From Armigeres subalbatus (lineage: Eukaryota > Arthropoda > Insecta > Diptera > Culicidae): 64,000 nt of DNA. Below are positions 10,766-19,310 of this stretch, one piece after another. Within the stretch, counting starts at the first letter, position 1. Every line of letters begins with the position of its first letter. The position numbers and the translations under genes were made by a program. Location of the stretch: contig NC_085139.1 in NCBI RefSeq assembly GCF_024139115.2, forward strand, positions 105,315,935 to 105,379,934, written 5' to 3'. A model generated the notes under the pieces. That model searched no databases. It was not told the origin of the DNA and was given only the letters and a program-made list of their open reading frames with translations.

Positions 10766-11250
10766 ATCGTGGTTCATTCTTCGCCGCCATAATGCGTTCT
10801 TTTGCTTGCTTGCTTGCAAGTCCTCCTCGAGCATGGTCCATGTCTCATGTCCATCGGTCCTATGGGCGTTCTGTACATGATACATTTGGTGCGAGTGTGA
10901 ATCTTTCTTGACCGCAATTTCGTCTGTAACCGGTAGTATAGGCTCGACCTCGGGCTCGACTTCTATAGATATATTGTACACAGATGATAGTCGGCGGTTC
11001 TTGTTCGGTCGGTTCCAATAGTCGGTCTAAGCCCCTCCTACTGGCCATCCTGAGCGTTTAAATCTAATAAAACCCAAGCCACGAGGGTAGCTGCCAAACT
11101 CACGTTCCAGCTACGCGTAGAATGCGCCCTTATCATTATGAAGGACAGGCCTTTGATCCTTAACCTGCACGTTCTCTTATTACCACCGGATCACGCGTCT
11201 TTGCATATCGTCCATCACTATGAAAACTGTTCCCAACTCGTGAAAGAGAC
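10766..11250 (-). pseudogene. Rearranged RTE family A fossil
   Basis: Two separate parts of the RTE-A element are present on the minus strand. 10766-10920 aligns with the C-terminal RT region (the GHETWTMLEED block seen at about 18750-18850), and 11010-11245 aligns with the endonuclease region at about 20825-21110, including the complement of CGTAGAATGCGCCC and the ACTATGAAAACTGTTCCCA stretch. The roughly 1.9 kb between them in the intact element is missing and replaced by about 90 bp of other sequence. All frames are broken, so it is an old internally deleted copy. Confidence 0.75.
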
Positions 11251-11689
11251 AAATTGAAATACCAAATCGAATAACTAAAAATATTTATCTGAGGGCTAAT
11301 GTGACAATAAAACGGATCATAGTTAACTCCTTGAAAAAGGCACAATACATGTGTCCGAAACGTCGGATGAAAACATAAAACCCCGTTTTTGATCCCAAAA
11401 GACTGAAAGCCAAAACCTCAAACGTCGCCATCTTAGTCGAATCAATTAAGTAAAAATATTTAAACATAATCTCAGATGCGTAAAGCAAAGTTTCTACTGA
11501 ATCTTGTACAAAAAGTACTTTTTAGAACGCATTGCAAGCAAAATATAAGCAGTCAAAATTCAAGCATACAAATCTCAAAAATTGATCGTATTTTTGAAAT
11601 CAATTGACGAGTGAACATCAGCTAAACCAAGTTTACAAACGATCTAAACTAGTGTTTTTTGTCCACATCAGCTGGCGCAGTTTGATAGA

Positions 11690-12036
11690 TAATTGTGAGT
11701 AATCGAAAAAACAACAAACGCGCAATCGTCGAATGCATCAAATCAGTGTTCAGCAACAATAAAGTTCACTTCAGAGCGAAGAAAACCAGCAACCGAGCAG
11801 CACGCGTGTGAGGAAGACATCATCGACAGCCATCGACGTCGGTGTGTGCGCTTGCTGCTGCAGCACATATAGCGGAGAAGCGCAGCCAGCAGCAGGTTTC
11901 TCTTCATTAGGAAAACCACCTCTTGGCGGCATTGCTGTGTCGTCCATGTAGCGCGGCTTGGTCGTTGGCATTATTGCTCTTGCGGCTGATGTGCTCATCG
12001 CCGAATTATGACGTTCGTGGCAGCATTTTGATTCAG
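11690..12036 (+). promoter_or_regulatory. Candidate untranslated first exon with splice donor
   Basis: The stretch is notably richer in GC than its AT-rich surroundings and belongs to no repeat that I see elsewhere in the window. It ends in a strong donor consensus, ATTCAG|GTATGT, with the exon edge at 12036, and AT-rich intron-like sequence follows. No ATG-started frame of interest runs up to the donor on the plus strand, so if real it would be a 5' UTR exon. A 75-codon frame on the opposite strand (11771-11998) has no family features. There is no acceptor or coding exon here to confirm the idea. Confidence 0.3.
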
Positions 12037-12339
12037 GTATGTAGGTTTGCGATTTTTTTTTGGGTTTTGTTATTCAATATTAGGAAAGCGTCAATGTGTG
12101 TAGACATCTACAATAGTTTGATTGTAGACGGCATTTCCTGAATTTTATATAAAATAAAAAAATATGTCGATTTCGCAAGTTTATTTCCATTATTGGTATT
12201 TTAGCTTGGAAAAGTTAGTCGATCCATTCTCCATGCAAAACATAGTCAAACAAACCTTCTAATTACAATTTTGTATCTAAAAATTTTCATATTACCTTTA
12301 ATAAAAAGATTCTACGTTACAGGTCTTTTGTTTAAACAT

Positions 12340-12985
12340 TTAATGAAAAACATTGAATTGTTGATCTAATACGCGACGAATATTGATTGAGCAATCGGTA
12401 ACCAAAGTTTGCAAGCTTTTATTCTTGAAAAGACCTGCTCACACAGATATGTGCTTCCGCACATAAAATATCTCGCATATAAAAAAAATCTTCCAGAAAT
12501 TAATATTTAAGCTCATCGTTGCATTGGAGGTCAAGATTCTCCATTTATGGAACAAAGTAATTTCGTTACTGTGTTCTCGAAAACCAGCGAATTGTTGAAG
12601 TTTTTCGATTTTACCAGCATATTTAACAGAATTTGCATGAACTGTTTACAACAACATGAGTGAAATTTACAGATTGTCAGCAGTCAACTGTGTCAAAGTG
12701 TTAATTTAGTTTAAAACCCAAATGTTGGATAATGAAAGTTCGACGTGTTGATCCTTGCCTTGTAGTTTCATGTTCAAGTCATTGAAATGTTTGGTGATAT
12801 CAAATAGAAGAGCCAAATCACTAACCCATTTGGGATTATTCAGCTCGGGCATTTATCCTGTACAAATAATGCGATTTTCTTTCGAAGGTAATAAAATCTC
12901 TGAAGCGTGGTGCCACGGCTTAGGCAGAGAATTTCGCAATAATACAGCAATAAATCTCTATAAACATGATTTCAATTGGTTGTGA
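12340..12985 (-). pseudogene. hAT-type transposase fossil (GTF2IRD2-like group)
   Basis: Reading the minus strand from about 12985 downward gives LLRNSLPKPWHHASEI, then LNNPKWVSDLALLFDITKHF, NDLNMKLQGKDQHVELSLSN, and after frame changes DLQCNDELKY (near 12520). The order W(L/V)SDLA-x-L-x-D-(L/I)-T-x-H-(F/L)-N-x-LN-x-LQGK, followed by a DLQ-CN-ELK block, is what I know from the hAT-derived transposases that also gave rise to GTF2IRD2 and some ZMYM proteins. Stops and frameshifts are frequent, and the catalytic N-terminal half is not visible. No terminal inverted repeats were found. It is a domestication-unlikely, decayed DNA-transposon remnant, and the only transposase-like coding I can see in the window. 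Confidence 0.7.
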
Positions 12986-13199
12986 TTGAGTTCCCGTGGC
13001 TAGGTATCGCAGCCCTAGTAAGGCGGCATACCGAAAAACCAACAATTAACCCCGAAAAATGTACTGAAAAATACAGGATTTAACAATCGGCAAAGGACAC
13101 GGCAATGTTTATCGAAAACTGATTGGAAACTCGATACTTGGAACGTTAAGGACCCTTTTGGAACCTGCACGAATTGCCCTCCTTGCTTGAGCTGCAAAA

Positions 13200-14090
13200 G
13201 GTGAAGGTGGAGGTTGCAGCACTTCAGGAGGTCCGATGGCGAGGAACAGGAGAATTCTACGCAGTTGAACCAATTGCGGGTACCTCATTCAAATATCACA
13301 CCTACTAAAGTGGCGGCGAGAAGGCGGAGCATGGAGTTGGTTTCGTAGTGCTTGTTAAGCAGCAGCGTCGAATCATTAGATGGAGGCCGGTATTAGTGAT
13401 CGCAGATGCGTGTTGAGAATTAATGGCAAGTTCTTTAGCTACAGTTTGATCATTGCATACACACCAACCAACGATAAACCGAAATTTATCATCGGTGACC
13501 CAACCAAACGCAAAGGTCGGGAAGGAAGAGTTCTTTCGCCCAGTCATTGAAAAGAAGAGCCTCCACGCAACCACCATTGACTACGACCTGAGGCTAGTCA
13601 ATTTTGCCGCAGCCAGAGGAATGGCTATCTGTAGCACCTATTTGTGCGGTAAGATGCGCGGCTGCAAAGCAAGACCATGCTGAGGGTGGCTGGGTTCGAT
13701 TCCCGGTGCTGGTCAAGGCAATTTTCGGATTGGAAATTGTCTCGACTTCCCTGGGCATAAAAGTAGCATCGTGCTAGCCTCATGACATACGAATGCAAAC
13801 TTGGCTTAGAAACCTCGCAGTTATTAACTGTGGAAGTGCTTAATGAACACTAAGCTGCAAGGCGGCTCTGTCCCCAGTGTGGGGATGTAATGCCAATAAG
13901 AAGAAGAAGAAGAAGAAGCACCTATTTGTGCAAGCAAGAATACTCGAAAGCACACCTGGAGACACCCAAATGGCGATACGTGTTCTAAAATCGATCACGT
14001 TTTAGTGGACGGTCGGCATTTGTAGTTATAGATGTGAGGACCTTCCGAGGACCAAATATCGACTCTGACCACTATCTGGTGGTATGTAAA
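13200..14090 (+). pseudogene. RTE endonuclease fossil, split by a Feilai SINE
   Basis: Plus-strand pieces read ALQEVRWRGTGEFY (near 13230), GVGFVVLVKQQRRIIRWRP (13335-13390), INGKFFSYSLIIAYTPTND (13420-13475), LRLVNFAAARGMAICSTYLC (13590-13648) and, after the SINE, the CTGGAGACACCCAAATGG (TWRHPNG) and GTTTTAGTGGACGG (VLVDGRH) blocks near 13960-14020. This is the RTE-type APE domain in normal order with several frameshifts and stops. The GDxN motif region has become IIGDPTKR. Neither RT nor 3' end follows; the fossil stops near 14090. It is a different RTE family from A and B by sequence. Confidence 0.75.
13648..13917 (+). mobile_element. Feilai-type tRNA-related SINE, copy 1
   Basis: The 5' part has a tRNA-like B box (GGGTTCGATTCCCGG) after GCAAGACCATGCTGAGGGTG; the body has GGAAATTGTCTCGACTTCCC and AGCTGCAAGGCGGCTCTGTC; the 3' end is an (AAG)n tail. 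It sits between perfect 14-bp duplications, GCACCTATTTGTGC, at 13634-13647 and 13918-13931. The first bases of the tRNA part (CCGTGC) are shared with or lost into the duplication. The insertion interrupts an RTE endonuclease fossil, so it is younger than that copy. Feilai was first described from Aedes aegypti. Confidence 0.93.
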
Positions 14091-14492
14091 TGCTAGTGGC
14101 CATAGAGAACGATATGAAGAACTAAGGGCAGCTGAGGAAAAAACTCCAGCTTTGGAATTTTTTCTCCTTCCTGTCTGTCTGTTTTTCTTCCTAATGCTCT
14201 TATCATCCTGAATAACTTTGTAGTAGATTTCACCATTCAAAATAGAAAAGAACCGATGATACATCATTACAAATATTGAAACTGCCAGTGACGTCCCTAC
14301 GTATGGGCAGCAGATGTCCACACGTCCCAAACTAGCTCACCTCGGGATTTATTTCTCAGGGCCGGCTATAGGCCTGCTATGAGGCCACACAGATCGAAGC
14401 GGACGTGACAATGTAGATGTAGAGCCAACGGACTTACATGCGCAGAGATAGCGTAGCATAATTAAAAGAGTTGAAGAACATTTTACTTATTT
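14091..14492. other. Unassigned interval
   Basis: No coding sequence, TIR pair or repeat shared within the window was recognised between the RTE fossil and the next dispersed repeat. Confidence 0.3.
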
Positions 14493-14640
14493 TTTTGTCT
14501 TTCTCGTATACTAAGTATACGTAAAGGCTATATGATCACTCCAAAACCAAACTTTTGATAGAAGGCTCGGAGACCCATAGTGTTATATACCAATAGACTC
14601 AGCTCGACGAATTGAGGTGATGTCTCTTTTTTTCTGTATG
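14493..14640 (+). repeat. Dispersed repeat, proximal half, next to the R1 half-LINE
   Basis: It reads CTTTCTCGTATACTAAGTAT, CGTAAAGGCTATATGATC, GAGACCCATAGTGTTATATA and CGACGAATTGAGGTGATGTC, nearly identical to 26340-26487 and recognisable at 51549-51680. In the uninterrupted copy at 51.6 kb these words are followed directly by a TGTGTGTG tract. Here the tract is displaced by the 3' end of an R1-type element on the opposite strand. Confidence 0.75.
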
Positions 14641-14874
14641 TTTTTTTGTCCTTTTGTGTCCTTGCAGCACCGAACATCGTAACTCGCTTTTTTAGAAGAA
14701 CACCATGGTATCGTGCCAGCACGTTGCCGGCTTTCCAGGTGGCCTTACCACGCCCTATGTCCTCGGAAGGTGGGAAGGGTCGACTTCGCGCCTGCTTCCC
14801 TCTGCACGACTGGTATCAAGAGTGATGATGCCGCGTGCACCCCAAATTGACCTCTCTGCGATAGGGTCTATTCG

Positions 14875-15354
14875 CTAACACACAGAGGGACTTGCCGACG
14901 CGGTGCCTACGCCTGCTCCAGCTTTGACGAGGACTTCTTTCCGTCCTCGGGCTCGGAACCCGCCCGGTTGACCGACGCCGCGAAAGCGACGATACCATGT
15001 TGTTCTTCGCGCGGCCACTTGTTCGATAGAAGGATCGAGTTCAACCACAGGGCATGACCACCGGTACGATCCATGAACCAATTGTGCCTTAAGTCCCTCC
15101 AATCCGCAGCGTCGGCAGAGATTGCTTCTGTCAGGGCCTTTGCAGTCCCATTGATTGTGCCCCGATTCCAGGCACTTGAAGCAAACTTCGGGTTGCTCGT
15201 ATATGCCCACAGGGAACACCGACCATCCCACCTTGACGCTCCCTAACTTGACTACCTTGGAGGCGTCCGGTGCAGATAGCCGAAACAATGCTACCTGCGT
15301 CCCTTCCGGACCTTTCCGTAGGCGAATGGCTGCGTCTCCACTTGACACTGTCAC
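14875..15354 (-). pseudogene. R1 ORF1 C-terminus with CCHC zinc knuckles
   Basis: The frame continues the preceding ORF1 after a small frameshift and begins at a GTG codon. SSGDAAIRLRKGPEGTQVAL leads to a zinc knuckle, CFKCLESGHNQWDC (C-x2-C-x4-H-x4-C). A second follows, CRRCGLEGLKAQ, in which the expected His is Leu, so that knuckle is probably defective. From about 15050 on, the reading frame runs into what is 3'-terminal sequence in the other R1 copy, so the last roughly 55 residues are a junction product and not original Gag sequence. Confidence 0.75.
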
Positions 15355-16348
15355 CGCAGTGCCGTGACGAGCTCTTCGACTTCGGTAATCTCGTCCAGGT
15401 CTTTAACCTTAGGATTCACCTCCGTCGTGAGTGCCCTCACCTTGACCGTCTCGCCTAGGACTTTCTCCGCCAACTTCTTGTAGGCGACGCCCTTTTGCGA
15501 GATGCCCCGCTTCAGCTCGAGGATCATCTCGCCCATCCGGGTACGTCTTATTCGACGTACGTCGGCGCCGAGTTCACCGAGCTTGACGTCACTACTTATC
15601 GCCTTCAAGACGTCCGAGTACTTAGCCTCGTCCGTCTTGATGACTATGGCATCGCCCCTGGAGCAATTGGCGTCTACCCTTGCTACCCTCATTCGCCTGG
15701 GCCTTCTTTTCGGCCCTTGACGTCTTCGATTTCCTCTTGACTTTCCAGGTCCTTCCTCCCCCAGTTTTGGGGGTATCTGGCCGGGGTCCAGCTTCCCAGC
15801 CCCACTATCCTTGTTCGGGGTAGTAACCCTCCGCGTTTTGGAGCGGCCCCCAGGGAGCTCATCTCCTGGAGACTGTCTTCCCCGTTTTTGTGTCTGCTCC
15901 GTTGGAGCAGTCACCCCCAACGTGCCCGCGAATCCTTGGGCCTCAGTCTGGGTAGGCCTCGACTCCACGGATTTCACGGGTTTACACTTGGCCGTCCCGA
16001 CCGCCCTCTCCAGTTTGGCGTCCAACATCGACTTTCGAAGATTCAGCAAGCTCCTCTTGAGGTCCTTACTGATATTATGCTTCGATGACGCAAAGTCGAT
16101 AATGGCGTCCAGCTGTTCCGTCGTCACCTCGAATGCCGAAAGCCCATCGCGTTTGCGGTTCGTCGCCCCCACAAGCCATGGGCCATCCATAACCTCTACC
16201 GCCTTAGCCGAGGAGAAGGTTAAATGAGCCACGCTGGAGCTGCGCACTGAGCTGCCGACTATTGCCTCTGGCCTCCTAGGCGGAGACCTGAACAACCCAC
16301 CTCTTGCGAAGGGGTTGTCGTCTACACTACTACCACTAATTGAAGAAT
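15351..16348 (-). pseudogene. R1 ORF1 (Gag-like), N-terminal and central part
   Basis: This open frame codes for the RNA-binding Gag-like protein of an R1 element. It starts without a clear ATG: the frame opens just after a TAA near 16350, and the first annotated-looking start (16295) is a TTG codon. The N-terminal third has a helical segment (LDAIIDFASSKHNISKDLKR). The middle is a basic, low-complexity linker (KSRGNRRRQGPKRRPRRMR). The C-terminal part (GDAIVIKTDEAKYSDVLKA, MGEMILELKRG) is the pre-knuckle domain typical of R1 and Jockey-group ORF1 proteins. It ends at a stop near 15351 because of a one-base frame change; the next frame continues the protein. No partner ORF2 lies downstream. 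Confidence 0.75.
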
Positions 16349-16753
16349 TGACTTGGTTTTACATTTTGGTCCCACGAGTTGCTCGGGAAAAGAGGTCCAC
16401 CACACCAGAGCCCAGCATGACGCAGTAAGGGACAATTGCTGTGAAGGGTGCACAGGCTCCGTTAAAGGCCTAGCTCATTTTTTCACTCCCTGGCCATGCA
16501 TTCCCTCGGCACGGGTCGCTGAACGCCTTGGGATTAGGGGTTAGGGACAATGGTCCCTTTGGTCGCACCCCCTCACTCTAGATGATGTCAGAAGGACAAC
16601 AGTGCCCAGGCTGCACTACCAGCTAAGTACAGAACCCTTAGCTGGCGGTCGATTGTCATCGGAAGACCCGTGGAAGCGTGAGATTGGAACTTGTGAGGAC
16701 CAGAGCTGTGTAGGTCGCTCCTTCCCAGATGTCAACTCACCATTTCGCAGCCC

Positions 16754-16925
16754 TGTGTATGTATGTGTGTGTTTGTACAAAATTTTGTAGACACACTGTG
16801 CTGAGAATCCTGTCCCATTGTTTGCTATTGAAAATTGACCAGAATGGACTATGGGATCAGAAGTTATGACCAAAATACTATTTTCTATACGCAAAACACG
16901 CTAAAAAGCACTCACTCATATTTGA
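16754..16925 (+). repeat. Dispersed repeat, distal half, with (TGTA/TGTG)n tract
   Basis: It begins with TGTGTATGTATGTGTGTG, then ACAAAATTTTGTAGACACAC, CCTGTCCCATTGTTTGC, ATTGAAAATTGACCAGAATG and GGGATCAGAAGTTATGACC. The same words occur in complement at 5395-5510. Together with 14493-14640 it makes one repeat cut in two by the half-LINE. Confidence 0.7.
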
Positions 16926-17204
16926 ACTACATGAACGTGAACTACATGCGAACTTTCTCAATTCTTTTTCTAACATTATTAGTAATAAAGTTAACAATAT
17001 CACGACCGCGTAAGTGAGTTGGCTTGATTGTTATCGAATACGGTAACAATATACAGAGTTCGGAAGTGATGCTTAACTTTTTGGGAAGTGTTGCAATGTT
17101 CAAAATAGGTGTTGCAATACTTATTCTTGCGCTCCATGCTTTTGGCGGGTAGAGTATGAGCCCATCAAGACAACTCGAAGCCATTTCAACTCCTTCCCAA
17201 TTCA
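16926..17204. other. Unassigned interval
   Basis: AT-rich sequence with one short internal echo (GGTGTTGCAATACTTATT and AAGTGTTGCAATGTTC near 17095-17125). No coding or TE boundary was recognised. Confidence 0.3.
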
Positions 17205-17615
17205 TTTTTATCCTGGTGGATTTTCTCGTTCAGCTCCCAACTTTTGGAAGCTGAACCGGGATTCCGTCCCAGCAACCTTGCCGTTTTTCAGCTCTTGAAC
17301 AGCTTTTCTCACATCGTCTAGCGTTGATGGCTCTGCTTATTCATCATCATCAATCCTGATTCCGTGTCTGCTCTCTCTGTGCATTCAACAATAACTCAAA
17401 GTGCCTCTTACACCTAGCAGCCACTCTTGGTCGATCGGTCAACAGATTTCTGGAGCTGTCATTGATCATGACTGGCGCCAGTGCGCTTTGCTTGCGCATG
17501 TTGTTGATCGTTTGGCAGAACTTCCCTGCGCCGTTTCTAGCAAAGCTTCTTTCTTCCTCCGAGAGTACATTTTCGTTGTACTTCCCTTTGTTAACTAAGA
17601 CACGGAAGTACAACG
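17205..17615 (-). pseudogene. RTE-type linker fossil (third RTE family)
   Basis: The minus strand reads RVAARCKRHFELLLNAQRE, then EPSTLDDVRKAVQELKNGKV, the segment between endonuclease and RT in RTE-type proteins (compare VVIERWKQHYEEHLNGAES and PTLREVKDAIQQLKTNKAAG in the copy at 19.8-20.0 kb). Preceding text is FARNGAGKFCQTINNMRKQS. Stops break the frame and neither catalytic domain is present. The sequence is clearly separate from RTE-A and RTE-B. Confidence 0.65.
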
Positions 17616-17628
17616 AAAAAGTACTCTC
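17558..17628. repeat. Hairpin, 26-bp arms
   Basis: CGAGAGTACATTTTCGTTGT at the left is answered by ACAACGAAAAAGTACTCTCG at the right; arms of about 26 bp enclose a 17-base loop. It lies at the edge of the RTE-type fossil and may mark a small foldback insertion. Confidence 0.5.
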
Positions 17629-17699
17629 GAAGTACGCTCGATTTCAACTGAAAAAAAATTGGATTTCAACTGCAAATTGTTCGAAACTTTCATAGGAAA

Positions 17700-18347
17700 T
17701 TCATTGTAATTTGCACAGGATTTCTTAAAATTTCTATGGAAAAGTCATTTGGCCGAATAAGGCCGAAAATGTCGTTTGGTAGAAATGGTTGTTTGGCAGA
17801 AAGAACTATTTAATCGAAAATGTCATTTGGTCCAAAGGCCATATGGCCAGTCAGACAAACGTCATTTTGCCGTATGTCCATTTCGGCTAAATAAAATTTT
17901 CGGCCAGATGGGTTTTTGTCTAAAGGTTTGATTGACCGAATGACATTATTGGCCAAACCCGAGCAGCACAAGTCAAACAAAAATGGTTGCAGCAACTTGA
18001 TTGTGACTAAATCTGGTCACATAACAGTTGCAGTAACCTAGGTGAAACATGTGTGCTGCTAGGGAACACCTTTCGGTCAAATGACCCTACCTGTCGTTTG
18101 GCCAAAAGTCATTCGGCGAAAAGCCATTTAATTAGGTCGATTTGTCGTTTATCGAAACGGTATTAGCCGAATGCCCATCTTGTCCAAGTGACCCTTTCTG
18201 CCACACGACCATTTCAGACAATTAAGCTAGTCGGCCAACTGTTTTTTACCCAAAGGAATTTTCGACCAAATGGCATTTTAGGCAAAATAATTTCAGACTT
18301 GATGGCTTTGACTTCATACAAATGTTTTTTTTTCGGTTAAACGACAT
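17700..18347. repeat. Degenerate GGCCGAAAATGTCATTTGG repeat field
   Basis: Variants of TTTGGCCGAAAATGTC, TTTGGCAGAAAG, TTCGGCCAGATGG and TTCGGTCAAATGACC recur every 15-25 bp on both strands across the interval. The pattern is that of a very old, scrambled simple-unit repeat. The RTE-A element next door used its last unit, CGGTTAAACGACAT, as target. A small MITE lies inside at 17959-18063. Confidence 0.6.
17959..18063. mobile_element. Small MITE with CCKAGCAGCAC ends, copy 1
   Basis: The left end CCGAGCAGCACAAGTC and the complement of the right end, CCTAGCAGCACACATG, form an 11-13 bp terminal inverted repeat around a 105-bp element. Inside is a GGTTGCAGCAA word that also occurs in the relative at 50970-51035. 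Target duplication is not resolved. Confidence 0.5.
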
Positions 18348-18379
18348 TCATTTCATTTTTTCATTTATTTAGTTAACAT

Positions 18380-19310
18380 CTAAACAGATAACACTGAATC
18401 AACAATTTGACGCCACAATGCACGGTTCGAGGCCGCATCTCTCCATCCTCGGATACGCCCCACGCTCGCCAAGTCGTTCTGCACCTGGTCTGCCCATCTC
18501 GCTCGCTGCGCTCCACGCCATCTCGTACCTGCCGGATCGGAAGCGAACACCATCTTTGCAGGGTTGCTGTCCGGCATTCTTGCAACATGTCCTGCCCATC
18601 GTACCCTTCCGGCTTTAGCTACCTTCTGGATACTGGGTTCGCCGTAGAGTTGGGCGAGCTCATGGTTCATTCTTCGCCGCCACACACCGTCTTCTTGCAC
18701 ACCGCCAAAGATGGTCCTAAGCACCCGTCTCTCGAATACTCCGAGTGCTTGCAAGTCCTCCTCGAGCATTGTCCATGTTTCATGTCCGTAGAGGACAACC
18801 GGTCTTATTAACGTCTTGTACATGACACATTTGGTGCGATGGCGAATCTTTTTCGACCGCAGTTTCTTCTGGAGCCCGTAGTAGGCCCGACTTCCACAGA
18901 TGATGCGCCTTCGTATTTCACGACTAACGTTGTTGTCAGCCGTTAGCAAGGATCCGAGGTAGACGAATTCCTCGACCACCTCGAAGGTATCCCCGTCTAT
19001 CGTGACACTGTTTCTCAGGCGGGCCCTGTCGCGCTCGGTTCCGCCCACATGCATGTACTTTGTCTTTGACGCGTTCACCACTAGTCCAACTTTAATTGCT
19101 TGAGGTTTCAGGCGGGTGTACAGTTCTGCCACCTTTGCAAATGTTCGGCCGACAATGTCCATGTCATCCGCAAAACAAATAAATTGACTGGATCTGTTGA
19201 AAATCGTACCCCGGCTGTTACACCCGGCTCTCCGCATGACACCTTCTAGCGCAATGTTGAACAACAGGCACGAAAGTCCATCACCTTGTCTTAGTCCCCG
19301 GCGCGATTCG
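18380..19310 (-). pseudogene. RTE-A ORF, C-terminal RT half after frameshift
   Basis: After the 4-bp deletion this frame continues the same protein: FESRRGLRQGDGLSCLLFN, FADDMDIVGR (motif C, FADD as usual in RTE), VVNASKTKYMHVGG, VYLGSLLTADNNVSREIRRR, GHETWTMLEEDLQALGVFER, VRWAGHVARMPDS and WADQVQNDL, ending at a TAG at 18380. The ATG at 19420 is only an accident of the shifted frame. The second copy at 55.4-56.4 kb has the junction in frame, which shows that the deletion is specific to this copy. Confidence 0.85.

Larger units (their letters stand above)
14641..16753 (-). mobile_element. R1-clade element keeping ORF1 but lacking ORF2 (half-LINE)
   Basis: On the minus strand the order is 5' UTR (16753-16349), ORF1 with zinc knuckles (about 16348-15060), then directly a 3' region (about 15050-14660) that is close to the 3' end of the R1 copy at 26.7-27.1 kb. 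The complete endonuclease-RT ORF2 of about 3 kb is absent. An A-rich stretch meets the dispersed repeat at 14640. At the other end the first base abuts TGTGTATGTATGTGTGTG (16754-16771), so (ACAY)n-type sequence flanks the start of the element on its sense strand. About 190 bp of 3' UTR found in the other copy is also missing here. The structure parallels half-LINEs such as mammalian HAL1. Confidence 0.75.

Noticed and set aside
15495..16227. Several plus-strand frames of 70-138 codons
   Set aside because: They are antisense shadows of the R1 ORF1 on the minus strand.
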